A program made the position numbers and the translations under genes. Below the pieces are notes generated by a model. The model was given only the letters and a program-made list of their open reading frames with translations, made no database searches and was not told where the DNA came from. Shown piece after piece: positions 1-13,500 of a DNA stretch of 64,000 nucleotides. Each line of letters opens with the position of its first letter. Within the stretch, counting starts at the first letter, position 1. Origin of the DNA: Siphonodentalium dalli (lineage: Eukaryota; Mollusca; Scaphopoda; Gadilida; Siphonodentaliidae); contig CP136064.1 of the NCBI GenBank assembly GCA_032622095.1, positions 38,492,426 through 38,556,425 on the forward strand, given 5' to 3'.

Positions 1-512
1 ACTGTTATGCATATAAACTCATTTAGTCTTATATAAAAATGACATTGTACTACCAGTGTATGACTGGGATTACCTAACATTATATAATGCCCCTGACATT
101 AACTACTGTTATTGTTGTCTAAAAACTGACACCTCCCCATTCTAATATGTGATCCTGAATTTAGTCCTGTGCCTTTCAATTGTATAAAGTTACAATTAGT
201 GTAAGTTGTTCACAATGACTAATTGTAAGAAGAACATGAGGATCAGCTAATCATTTTCTTAATTGTAGTCATCTACTTTTTAACACATTACATGTTAGAG
301 CTCAATGCACACTAATATTCAACACATATCTGCTATGGACATGTTGATAAAATAAAAACAAATTTTTTTTTTTTCTTTTTTTTCTTCAAATTTATATGTT
401 CGTGAGTTTTTTTGTCATAACATCAGGCATTGCAATAAAAAGGCCTAATGCGGCCCTTTTTATTCAATGCGGCGGGGCCTGAGAACCAAACCTTTTTTTT
501 TTGGCCTAAGCG
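1..512. mobile_element. Interspersed element family A, copy 1, cut by window start
   Basis: This is nearly identical to 50440-50973, with the same order of segments and ending GAGAACCAAACC then a T run and GGCCT. The complete copy shows terminal inverted repeats of the form GGCCAAAAAA...TTTTTTGGCC. No coding capacity was seen. Confidence 0.75.
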
Positions 513-514
513 TT

Positions 515-1062
515 GGTGGTCGGTATTGCTATTAAAATAGTCACATCCATTAAAACCGCCATAAATAGAAAGATTATTGTATTCTAGACAAACTTTGTAC
601 TTATACCAATCATAATTATCGCGTAAATTGCATGTTATTGCCATGTTAGTAATCTATGTTATGTAAACAAATGCCATGTTATGTAACAATCAGTATGTAA
701 TGAGTATGCGATAAGCAAAACACTCAACACCAGAGAGACCCCCCCCCCCACTATAAGTGAACTATGGTTAATAGAAAGGGCCAACAAATTATTTACAACG
801 TACCGGTATAGCGCTCGTTTATCCTCGCCACTCAATAATTTGGTGCTGAAGGGGTCACTGTCAATCACTCTCCTAAACAATTGCCACGGTATTGAGTGTT
901 TTGCTTATTGCTCACTATTTACATGCTATGTATAAACAAACGCTCGGCTCACACAAAGTGTGTTTTCTGGATAATATCGCATTCAAACTATCATACTATT
1001 CTATTAGTATATTCTTGAGGGAATTTTCATAATATGGTAACTGTTAAATTATAACCAATAAC
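515..1062. mobile_element. Non-autonomous element family D, copy 1
   Basis: It shares blocks with 17728-18262: GGGTATTGCTGTTAA-type start, CCGCCATAAA, CACTCAACAC, AACAAACGCTCGG, CACAAAGTGTGTTTT and a TATTCTTGAGG end. No ORF was recognised. It abuts family A copy 1. Confidence 0.6.
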
Positions 1063-1456
1063 GAAGGTCATCTGGCCTTTAACACAGCATTTGGGTGTAT
1101 TCTTCATTGCCATGAACATAGACATCAAGGCAAGAGGAGAAATAGTGGTCAGGTATTCCTGATTGAGTAAGAAATACTGCTATTATCAGTGCTTATATCC
1201 AATAATTTGCACCTAATATACAGAGGAAAAAGTACCTTGAGTGTGTTTAGCATGGGTAATCTGCCAGTCAAGGGCTGTTGAATAGTTAAAGTTGGGGAGG
1301 GGGCAAATTGTGGTTGAGGGGTGGGGTGTGGGCATTTCCTGAATGGGTGGTATTCACCTCCCAATTCCAATTTGCATTCTACCCCCGTTCTTATATTAGT
1401 CCTTAGTGGCTGTTGAATAAATTATAAACTTTTGAGTGATTCTCTTTGCAGCTTAC

Positions 1457-1582
1457 CTGAATGAATTTCTTCGTTGGTTGAAGAGCAAATTCTTTGCTTT
1501 GTAGAATCATCACATTATCAGCTTCCTGCGTCGCTCTGGCACTTCCAAATATGGATGATATTGTCAGGTGATCACCATCTTC
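1457..1582 (-). CDS. TWNK: TWNK exon 12 (last exon in window)
   Basis: The exon has 126 bp between TATTTCTAG and GTAAGC, phase 0 to 0. It encodes [20 protein letters not shown], matching human [20 protein letters not shown]. The expected next segment (family consensus VSKNRFDGD) was not found between 1 and 1456, so the gene continues outside the window. Confidence 0.95.
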
Positions 1583-4500
1583 CTAGAAATACAAGCAGTG
1601 CTTTTATTGATAGCAGCTAGAAGAAATTTAACCCTTTGAGTGCCAGGTCCGATTTTTGTATCAACCCATATACCCTGTACCAATGCATTCTCTTATATAT
1701 GCGAGTCGACCATAGGTCGCCTCGCATATATAAGAAAATGCATTGGCCTAACAATTTTTCGTCATTTGTTATTATTTTTTACAATTTTAATAATTTTTTC
1801 TTATATTCTTTAACAGACTTATTTTGTAGGTTTAGTGCCAGGGAATCTTACGTTTTTCATGGGCATCAAAATTATTACTATGAATACTTGGTGATAGTTT
1901 TGAGTTATGACATGCCCCTAAGGTTTTATCCAGTTTGTTTTTAAATTTGCTATAGCATGCTTAAGCATACCCAAAAAGATTCCAACTTAAAAACAACAAA
2001 AAATCTAAAAAAAAAAAAAAAAAAATTATTTTTTTAGGGCCGATTTTACAGGCCGTAAATTAGGGCCGATGAGATCAGCCCCTGGCACTGAAAGGGTTAA
2101 ACTTGGCCTTTGTCAAGCAACAGCGTCGGTTGAGAAAGATGCTAACAAAGAAGAAATTGCATCACATGCAGGCCTGAGTTTAGTGTGCCTGTCATTTGCA
2201 GAATGAGGTCCCCAGAGGGTGAATTTATGACGCTGTGCCGCATAGTGGGCTAGCATCACCAAATTCACCCTCTGAGGCCCTCATTCTGCAAATGACAGAC
2301 ACACTATAATCAGGCTTGATCACATGACTGCTATTCAGTCAAATTTTGTTAAGCAGAATGTTGATAACTCGAAAACCCCGCTTAAGTCGAAGCTCATGTG
2401 CAAAGTCACTAAAATAAACACTGTTAACTTAGTATTAAGTCGAAGGACAATAAGTCAAAATTACTGATTACTGCGAAACAAAATTGATCTCACTAGCCAG
2501 TTTATAGCAATAATTACTATGGTTAAAGTCAATGGATCGCCATATTATTATAACTAAGTGTGATTCCATTCAACTGCCATAAAAATCTGTGAGGTATGAT
2601 TACAAGTTACCTGTCATAAATCAGTGTTTATTTAGCACACTAACTAGATGAGTGGGTCAATTTCCATCATGTGAGGATTAGTGCTGATCAATATGGGGGG
2701 GGGGATACAAAATTAATAAAAGGTCAGCCGACCACAGTGTCCCCCGACAATGTGGCAAGTCGATGCCGCTTTGTTAAAGAAATTTAAAAAAATGTTGAAA
2801 AAAGGGTTAATAATTCTGTAAAAAAAAATATTTTTCCGTCATCTATATATGTGTTGCACATCTCCAATATGTGGGTAACAATACTCTGAAGTTTCAAATA
2901 TCTACGATCTAAACTGTAGGAAGAGTTGATTACACCATGAAGGTACCCTCATACAGAAAATTATAAAAAATGTTGAAATTTTATAAGTCGAAAAGGGTTA
3001 ATAACTCTGTCAACAAATAATTTTTCTGTCATCTATATACATGCTGCACATCTCCAATATATGGGCAACAATATTTTGAAGTTTCAAATCTCTAGGATGA
3101 AAACTGTAGGAGGAGTTGATTACACCATGAAGGTACCCCATACAGAAAATTATAAAAATAATTGAAATAAATAATTTTTCCGTCATCTATATACATGTTG
3201 CACATCTTCAATATATGGGCAACAATATTCTGATGTTTCAAATCTCTATGATGAAAACTGTAGGAGGAGTTGATTACACCATGAAGGTACCCTCATACTG
3301 AACATTATAAAAAATGTTCAAATTTTCTAAGTCGAAAAGGGTTAATAACTCCGTCAAAAAAAAAAAAAATCCGTCATCTATATACATGTTGCACATCTTC
3401 AATATATGAGCAACAATATTCTGAAGTTTCAATTCTCTGGGATGAAATCTGTAGGAGGAGATGATTACACCATGAAGGTACTCAAAAGTGTGACGGATGG
3501 ACGGACAGACGGAGCCCGTTTCTATAGTCCCCCGAAAAAAACATACTTAAGATCACCTGAGAAAGGGATTATTTCATTGAGTCATGTCTTCACCAAATGA
3601 AAACAATGTACCAAATAAAGAAATAATGAATGGCTTTTTGCAGCAACTTTCAGCGAAAGGAACAAAGATAGCAAGCATATTCTTAGATCATGGAATAGTT
3701 GCAAGAAAAAATCTGCTTTTAGGTTACTAGCCTGCAACACAATGTACATGTTTGTTCATGATAGAATGAGCGATAGTCATGTTTTAACCATTTCTTCACA
3801 AAATACTCATTGACGAGTAGTTCCCTCTGATAATTTTCCATCAATGAGTTGGAATCATTCTGCACTTGGTATATTCTGTCCAAGCCTTGAAATAGTGTGC
3901 CTGTCATTTGCAGAATGAGGTCCCCAGAGGGTGAATTTAGTGATGCTACCCCTCATAGCGGGCTAGCATCACCAACTTACCCTCTGGGGACCTCATTCTG
4001 CTTATACCTCAGCAGAATGAGGTTCCCAGAGGGTGAAGTTGGTGATGCTAGCCCGCTATGCGGGGTAGCATCACTAAATTCACCCTCTGGGAACCTCATT
4101 CTGCAAATGACAGACACACTATTTCAAGGCCTGATTCTGTCACCTGCTTATATTCCTAGACATCCCTCAATAGACCATTCCATTGTATACTTTTATAACT
4201 GAAAGGGAGAATCCATTTAGTGAAGAAGGGTTAAGCATCATAAGCATTGTTCGTATACAATAGGTGGACAGTGAGAAACACTCCCCCCCCCCCCCCCCCC
4301 CAATCAAAGGAAAACAAGTCTGTCCATATTATGTTACTGCCACTCAGTGACATTGAATGTACACATATTTTTTACCATTGGATATCAAATAGGTGTTGAA
4401 CCTTCTGGGTTAACCCTTTGGCGAGTAGAACGACATATATGTCGTCTATCGGTTGAGGAGTAGAATGACATATATGTCGTTTCAGGAAGTTATTTTATGT

Positions 4501-7500
4501 AGACATAACTTCAATAAATCATCTGATTTATAAATGATTTGTATATGAGTTATTTTAATTAATATAATGTCCCAAATTTATAAGTGCAATCGATTATGAT
4601 AACACACGTTAACAAAAAATGCAATAAATTAAAACAAATTATTGGACCCTTTTGACCCGAACTTGTTAATAATTATTTCTATGACGTTGACGTTAAATTT
4701 ACTCATGACGTCATGTATATGACGTTATAGATACTCTCCAAAGGGTTAATTTGCTACTGACAATTGTCAATTATGATGTCATCAAGTGATGAGGCATGAG
4801 AGAGGTGCCTGTGACCTGATCAAATGTCCATTTAGTTCCTATAACTAGATGAGCAGTAAGAAACATTAATACGATACCTTTCTTGGGTGAATAATTAGAG
4901 TGACATGGCAATTATTGACAGTGGCAAATTTCCTGAACTGGGAAACTACAAGGTCCTGCTGCTGGAAACGCTCCATACCAGCCCTTGACCCAACACCCAT
5001 CATAAAGTTGAGGTTGTCCACAATTACGTGTTCTATATCATGAACATAAACAGCATGGGACATTGTCTGAAATTAATTATAATAAAATTAAAAATTAGAT
5101 TCATTCGTTTAATATTATGCTACGGCAGTCAAATTGTAACAACGCTTGAAGGCAGTATCATGCAATTCAAACACCACTTCGATTTGATAAATAAAATATT
5201 AATTCTAGCATCCGAAATGTATCACCTCATGATATTGTTATTTGTAATACATGTACAGCCAACCAAATCCTTAAAAAGTACCTTATGCTGGGGCTCCAAA
5301 TGGGCTAGGTAACCATATAATGAACCAAACAGTGGGGATCACGGTGGGATGTTTCAAGGGCAGGATATCATAATTAGTGTCTATAGTGTAAGGTATGGAC
5401 CAACTCAAGTGTATTCAGATTATCTATGAGATGTAGCAGGTCTGCCACTTACCTGAATCACATTCTCGATGCCGCTCTGTCCATGAAATGTCATGAAGTA
5501 AATTGGAAGACGCTCAAATTGATCGGCCCAATTATCAAATTCATTGAGATTGTTAGAGAGGTTCTTTCTGCAAGAGATAATCACAAACTTTCAGTGAGTT
5601 CAAAAGACAAAGATATTATTGTGCTACAGTAATAGCTCTCCAAACCGGACCCTCTATAAACTGAATCTCTCTCCAAACTGAACGAATTATCCAGTCCTGT
5701 ATTCACCCAAGTGTATCCTCACTACTAATTACCTATGTAAACCGTAAAAGCTCTCTATTCCGAACAGCCTAGTAATCTCTGGAAACCGAACCTGCACACA
5801 CACACACGGGCAAAGTATTTTTGTATACATTGCCTAGCGTACTGATTTAATAGCTGTCTCTTGTTCAGCAAATGCTTTGTGCCAGATTATAACAACAGGT
5901 GTCTGATAAGATATTCAAATTTGTTACACACATTGATTGAACAATGATGACTGAAGGTCACAGCAAATTAAGAGCAGTTACAGATTGTATTTATATCAGT
6001 TATTATGCTAAAATAGACTCTGTTTTTACAATCATGGCGAGATGTTCGAAGCTTGTGTACTAGTATTATACTCATGTGTGTATCCATGGCATGTACTCAA
6101 CCAATGTATATGCGAAGTATTGCTTGGGTATTGTGCCATTCTGTGTAGCCCCGGATGGCAATTGTCGGCTGTATGCCGTTATTGTTTGATAGGATTATTA
6201 ACCTCATATTTTAGATTGGGATTGAGATTGACGGTTTGTACTGTCGAGTCGATGTTCCTGTTGAGTCATATTTGATGAAAATTTGTCAATGGGGGGAAAT
6301 AGATGCTCATTTTGCATTCTGGACATTATTTTTTGCTTTCGGCATTTTGATTTCTGGTATAGTTACATCGACCTTATATACAATCAAAGAAAATAATGAC
6401 CCATTCCAATTACACAGGTCACGGCATGCAAACCTGTACAATGTCCAAATTAAATACTTATTCGCACTAAGTACACAATGGCGCTGTTTTGTCACCATAA
6501 AAGTTTTAATCAACCTCTCATATTTAATGAGCCATCACAAAAACAACAGCGCACAGAGTTGAATTAAGACCAGAAAAGATCTCCAGTCTACACAAAAGCC
6601 AACATACAAAGAGCTTAGTATCAAGTATGGAATCAGCAAATATACCATCTATACATGTATTATGTCTTAATATACCAAGTTTTATCTATTGTTATTTATA
6701 TTTGATTTGTAGTTTATTCAATTAAGTTTAATTATTAATCAATAACTAAGCAACAACTAATTCTATCAGAAATATTAATTGGAATATTGCCAACTTATGC
6801 AGTTAACTTTTAACAATATCAGGGAACTAGTCTAGCTAATTATTTGTTAACATAAGGCCAAAAAAAAAATATTTGAGTCTCAGGCGATTGTTTTTCTGAA
6901 TCAATGAGGGAGGGAGGACTTTATTTTTTACTTTTAATTTTTTGTGTGCACATTGTAAGCATGGATTATAGGTTCCCTTGTCGAGTAATAGTAAGAAAAT
7001 GTAGAGGAAACTTTGTTATGTATATTTCATTGTGCGCATATTATATGATATACAGATTACCTATAATGTTATAATGCCCCTGACTATTCACATTTATTAT
7101 TGTTGTCTATAAATTGACAACTTTCCATTATAACATGTGAACCTAAATTCCTCCAGTGCCTTTCAATTGTTCTGGAGTTACAGTTAGTACACCACATTAT
7201 GATGATCACCTATTCATTTTCTTCAATGTGATCATATACTTAATGTTCTATGTCACTATCTCTACATGATAGTCAATCTTCACACATTACACAGAGATAT
7301 GTTAGGAGTTCATGTATTTTGCAACTAATGCTGAATATGTATGGACATGTTGGTAAAAACATACCAAAATAATAAAAACATTTTTTTTACCTTTTTTGGT
7401 CATAATACAAAAAATCAAAATAAAACCTCCAATGCGGGCCATTTATTTCAATGCTGTGGTGTCCAAGACTCAAATAATATTTTGTCATTAGTTTGATTGA

Positions 7501-10500
7501 AGAAGATATGGATTCAATACTGATATTAAACATCAATGAGTTTACGAGGTTCCCAGTGCACCTAGATCATTGCTTTAAAGCTGACGAAACCAATTTGCAG
7601 GAAAACATTAGAATTTCTCATAAATCTGTGAGAGGTTGTTGTCAATATCTATGCCTGGCATCAATGTAGATCATTATTAATACAAGTCATTTATGAAATC
7701 TATTATTTTGCTAGAAATTACCAACACAAGTATGTAAGCTCAAGCTCTCTATTATTCATGAGTTTCTGCTCTATACCTAGTCGGTATGGTTAAAAAATAA
7801 CTTGTTTCGATTAAATTTAAGCAATCCCAGATATTGGTTAAAAACATCTAGCTTCCCCCAAATATTTCCATAAAATTAGATAAGTTCTTTGCAAGCAAAT
7901 GTTATATCTTGGGAAGAATCTGTGACAGAAATGATTCGTGACTTTTCAGAAAAACGTGCATCACGTTATTTAACTGGAAACTATTTTAATTTCACCCAAT
8001 GCTATCTCTTCATTGTAATCATCAAAACATGAAACAAAAAAGTTGCAGAGTGTCGACAGCTCTATATTTCCTCACATGGTCTACAGGTGCGATTTTTACA
8101 AGACTGCTGACTAAAAGATTTAACAGGCAGAAACGAAACAATCTCAAATTTACTGAAATATATCAGAAACAGAATGTTTTTTCAGTGCTATATTGATCAG
8201 TTTGTTCAGATATATTCCGCATAGGTATGTCTTGAAATACATCTTACCAATTTATGTACAGGGTATACATAATTTTGAGGTTTTAACGAGCCAATAAGAT
8301 AATTGCTTAAATCAGCCAGCTGCTATGATATGCATGCCGTAACCCTTTCATGATAGGAGATGTGTTTGTGCAGCATTCAAGATCCTGTGCCAGTGCATTC
8401 TTTTGTATATCGAGTCTCCCATAGGGAACCTCGCATATATAAGATAATGCACTGGTATATAAGGTCAAGGTATATATTGTTAGGCCAAAGAATTCTCTTA
8501 TATATGTGAGGCTCCCTTTGGGGGACTTGCATATATAAGAGAATGCATTCACACAGGGATTTTGAAATTTTTTGAAAAGCTCCAGTCATGGAAGGGTTAA
8601 CCCTTCTTTACTAAAAACGCTAGGTATTCTTTTATAACTAGAGGTGTGACTGTCCCAATGGGACTACAGATACCCCCTGTTTTTAAAATACTAAGATGTT
8701 TCACATGTCAGTAAACATTTAGTTAAAATAATAAAATAACAGTTCCCATTGCAGGTGTACAACCATAACCCTAATCTTAAACCTATTGACCGAAAAATGT
8801 AAGTATAAAAGCTTGGACAAAATTATGTATGTTGCGAAAAAATTTCTAAGTCGAAAAAGGGGAATAACTCCACACACAAAATGTCGGACAGACGTCATAA
8901 TCGCAGGTGCACAGGTTCCCATGGTACTAAATATCAGTGCCAAGATTAAAAAACATTGACCGAAAAATGTAGGAATAAAAGCTCGGACAAAATTATGCAT
9001 GTTGCAAAAAAAGTTTCTAAGTCGAAAAAGGGGGATAACTCCACCAAAAAATGTCGGACAGATGTCATAATTGCAGGTGCACAAGTTCCCATGGGACTAA
9101 ATATCTGTGCCACGTTTTAAAAAAAATTGACCGAAAAATGTAGGAATAAAAGCTCGGACAAAAGTATACATGTTGCGAAAATTTTCTAAATCGAAAAAGG
9201 GGGGATAACTCCACCAAAAAAAGTCCGACAGACGTCATAATCGCAGGTGCACAGGTTCCCATGGTGGTTGATGTCTGTGCCAAGTTTCACGGAAATTGAT
9301 CAAAAAACGACTGAGAAAAACTCCGGACAAATTTGTGTCCACGGACGGACGATGGACGACGGGCGACAGACGGACGGACGAGCTGACTCCAGTATACGCC
9401 CCCAACTTTGTTGGGGGGAGTATAATAATGGGAGAATCCATTCATTATGGAAAGGGTTAAAAACAACTAATTTCTTATTGATTATTGGATAATGTACCTT
9501 GCAAATTGATTCAGCATCATCTTTGTAAACCTAACAACTTTTATCTCGAAACTTCCAAACAGTGTGTTAACCTGCAGAAAAAGTTTAGAGACAGAAATCA
9601 AGTTAACCCTTTACCCAACAGAACGGCCCTGTGCCAATGCATTCTCTTATATATGCGAGTCGACCATAGGTCGCCTCGCATATATAAGAGAATGCATTGG
9701 CTTAACACATTAAAAATTATAAAATTGTTAAAGAGTGTAAGAAAAAATAGTAAAAAGTGTTAAAAAAAGATTTTTTTTAGGCCAATGCATTCTCTTATAT
9801 ATGCGAGGCGACCTATGGTCGACTCGCATATATAAGAGAATGCATTGGCACAGGGCATAACTGTAACTATCACAATGTGGTCAAGGAGCCGGTTCCAATG
9901 ATATCCATATTTGTATGGTTCTATTGAGACAGACCGAAGATATTTTAGGCTGTTGAAGCTTTATTTGGCCGGTTTTGGCCGGTTTGTTGGGTAAAGGGTT
10001 AAAAATCTAGTGAAGGAAGTGACACATTTCTGAACAAAACAAAAATAACTTGAACAATAACAGCCACGTTTCCAAGATACTGGTATTTCATATTATAATC
10101 TCACCAGGCCTCACTGTAATGAAGGTGATAATATTATAATTGGAAACGTTTCTGCCACATATTTATCAACAGATTCCATTGGTATTTTATTGATAGGGAT
10201 GCATGACTTTTATATTTAGTTTAACATAGTATTTTCTTCTCCTTTGAGCTTCATTGAGATGTCAATTTGCTCTCTTAAAGTGTCAACATTTAAATTAAAG
10301 ATGGGAAGTTATGTTTTCTTGCCAATCCACTATTTCAAACAATTTATAATGCAATAGAAGGCACTCACATGAACTATATGAGGACAGATAATCAAAATAG
10401 TTCATAAAGCCTTGTCTCCAAGAAACAAGTCTACTCGTATGAAAACCAGCTAAGATTTGTGGATAGCGAAATGCTGTTTTTCGTCCATGACCGCCCCATT

Positions 10501-13500
10501 GCCATGTCTATGACATGAGTTACGCCCAAGCCTTGAAATAGGGTGTCTGTCATTTGCAGAATGAGGTCCCCAGAGGGTGAATTTAGTGATGCTACCCCGC
10601 ATAGCGGGCTAGCATCACCAAATTCACCCTCTGGGGACCTCATTCTGCTGAGATGTAAGCAGAATGAGGTCCCCAGAGGGTGAATTTGGTGATGCTACCT
10701 CTGGGGACCTCATTCTGCAAATGACAGACACCCTATTTCAAGGCTTGGTTACGCCCAGGGTTGGTGTTGGGAATCCTAGTCTAATTTACTTGATTTTACC
10801 TAACAAATCAATACCTGATGCTATATATATTAGAAAGAGTGACATCTTATGGTCATAATGGTGTATAATAATCTTACTTTCATATAATTTACACATAGAA
10901 TATTCCAGTTTATTAGGACTAACATTGGTTTGTTTACATTTTAACTGAAAGCCAAAGTGTTCCGTAATGTACTCGGCTAAGTTCATGTCTTCTACGGAAT
11001 AAACCCGTTTTGTGGTTTTATGTGAGCTGGTCACTGACGCGTAACTCATGTCATAGACATGGCAATGGGGCGGTCTCAGACAAAAAACAGCATTTGGCTA
11101 TCCAAATATCATAGCTGGTTTTTGTACAAGCAGACTTGACCTGCTCAGTAAATATATAAATACTGCACATCCCTACTCATCTGACAGAAGTCTTCATGGC
11201 AAAACATATCACATGAACCAGATAGATAACTCACCCCCTGTGTGGCAAGATCCAGAGCATATTCACTCATGAATGTTGTTTTTCCACTTCCTGTAGGACC
11301 AGTGAAGACGGTCAGTTCACCACGACGATGACCTTTCAAATACCTCGACAAATGAGGGAATCTCTTCCACTAGAAAAAAGTTTGAGACAAGAGATAATGT
11401 CAATCTTGTTAACCTAGACTCCTTACACAACTTGCTCATCTAGAGATAAAAAATCCTCAAGGACGATCTATTTTATGCATTTATAAATACTCATTCTAAA
11501 TACTCATTGACGACTAGTTTCTTTAGGAAATGTTCAGATAATAAGTTCATTCGTCGTTTAGCTTATTATCTGAATATTTCTCACCAATGTATAAGAATCC
11601 TTATAGATTTGCATTATCCTTTGGTCTGTCTGCAATTTTCCATGAGTGCCTTTCCAGATGAATGATAGACCCTTCCAATGTACAGTAATGCCCTAAATAA
11701 TTGACTCCTTAACCACACTGAGAGCTTTCCGATAAATGGCAACAAGCCATATTTCCGCTTAAATCCTGAAACGTTACTCATAATTCTGCTGTGGTTAAGG
11801 AGTCGGTTATTTAGGGCATTACTGTATATTTTTAAATGACCATGGTCTGTTCTATACAATACAAGGTGAATTAAATTCCCCAATTTGATTGAAATAGACT
11901 GATTAATGGGTCATTGCAATGTACCTTGAATGTTACGGCATGAGAAAAAGAAACTAAATCAATATATGTGCATGGGAGTCAAACCCTTCCCAGATGAAGA
12001 ACTGTTCCACTTATAAACTAGAGACTGAAGGTTGTGGCAGTCCCATCATAACAACTAGGTGGATTGCCCCACGATTTTCCCATTTCTCAGCTGATTTCCG
12101 CGTTAAAGCCATGGAGGGCCTTCGCAGTGGGTATGCTGTTAAAATAGTCACAGCCATTAATACCGCCATAAACAGAATGAATATTAAAATATAGACAGAC
12201 TGTGTTCTTCATAAATCATAAATATTGCATAAATAGTATGTTATTGTCAAATTTGTAAGCTTTGTTATGTAAACAAAAGCCAAAAAATGTTACAGAACCT
12301 GGTTTTGTTTACATAACACAGCATAAAACTTGACAATAACATACTATTTACGTGATATTTATGATTGGTATAAGAACAAAATATATCTATATTTTAAAAT
12401 TCTTTGTGTATATGCCAGTTTTAATGGGTCTGACTATATTAACAGCATACACACAGCGATGGCCATCTGTGCCTTTAATATTGTTTGATTGGCGGATGGA
12501 TGTATGATATTTTATGCCTGTACTTGTGTGAATTAACCCACCACGGCTATGACTGTCAAGGGTATTGTAATCATAATATCCTTAGGTCACAACAAAAAAT
12601 ACACATCACCACCACAATAATTGATAAATAGCGGAAATGTCTATGAAATTCGCAATATTTTTGAATACAATAATTTTTATTGAAATTATAAAAATAAACT
12701 GAGGTATTTATTCCCATATTAACACTTCCATGACTTTTGCGAAAACACTGTGCCGATGTATTTTCTTATATTTGCATCTCCCATAGGGAGCCTCACATTT
12801 ATTTAAAGGAATATGATCCTGAAAAAACAATATTATTTTCTTTCAATATACCGATAATATATATATAAAATGTCCATTAGGCACTATAATCTAATAATCA
12901 GCCGCCAATTGTTATTTTTATAACGATTAAAAAAAATTCCGATGTCAGCCGAAGATTTTGTGTTGTAGACGAAGTCACATGATCATCGGCCCGATCACAT
13001 GATTGTCACATGTAAACAGAAGCATAGTACATGATCGATCACGTGGTAACTCATTGACAATGCACAGATACGCAACTGTGGTATATGAAGTTTGCATGCA
13101 CAAAGCGATCATGAATTCGATTGCGGCTTTTGAAGTTTGTCGTATTATAGGAGAACACTGCGAATGCAAAACTTTGCCGAAATACATCACAGTTCTCGTA
13201 ATTAAATGTCTTTACGTGTTATTATTACATGTATCGCGATGTGTTGTTATTATAAAGCCATGCCCGTATATTACATAGGACCTAGTCTACAACAGTGTAT
13301 TGTTCTCGTAAAAGAAATCGCAGATGAAGACTTTGGTATTTTAATAAGTATATTCTACCACGATCGTATATTATTTCGGTTTTGCGCGCAGTTATCTATA
13401 TAAACACGTGCTCATATTTATTAGCTCAACTTAACTTTGTAAAGTTTGAGCTATTGCCATGGCTTGGTATCCGTCGTCCGTGTGTGTGTGTGTTGGTGTG

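Noticed and set aside
11145-11234. TWNK exon 8 extended to [16 protein letters not shown]...
   Set aside because: It reads past the GTGAGT donor. The true continuation [10 protein letters not shown] is at 9498-9571.
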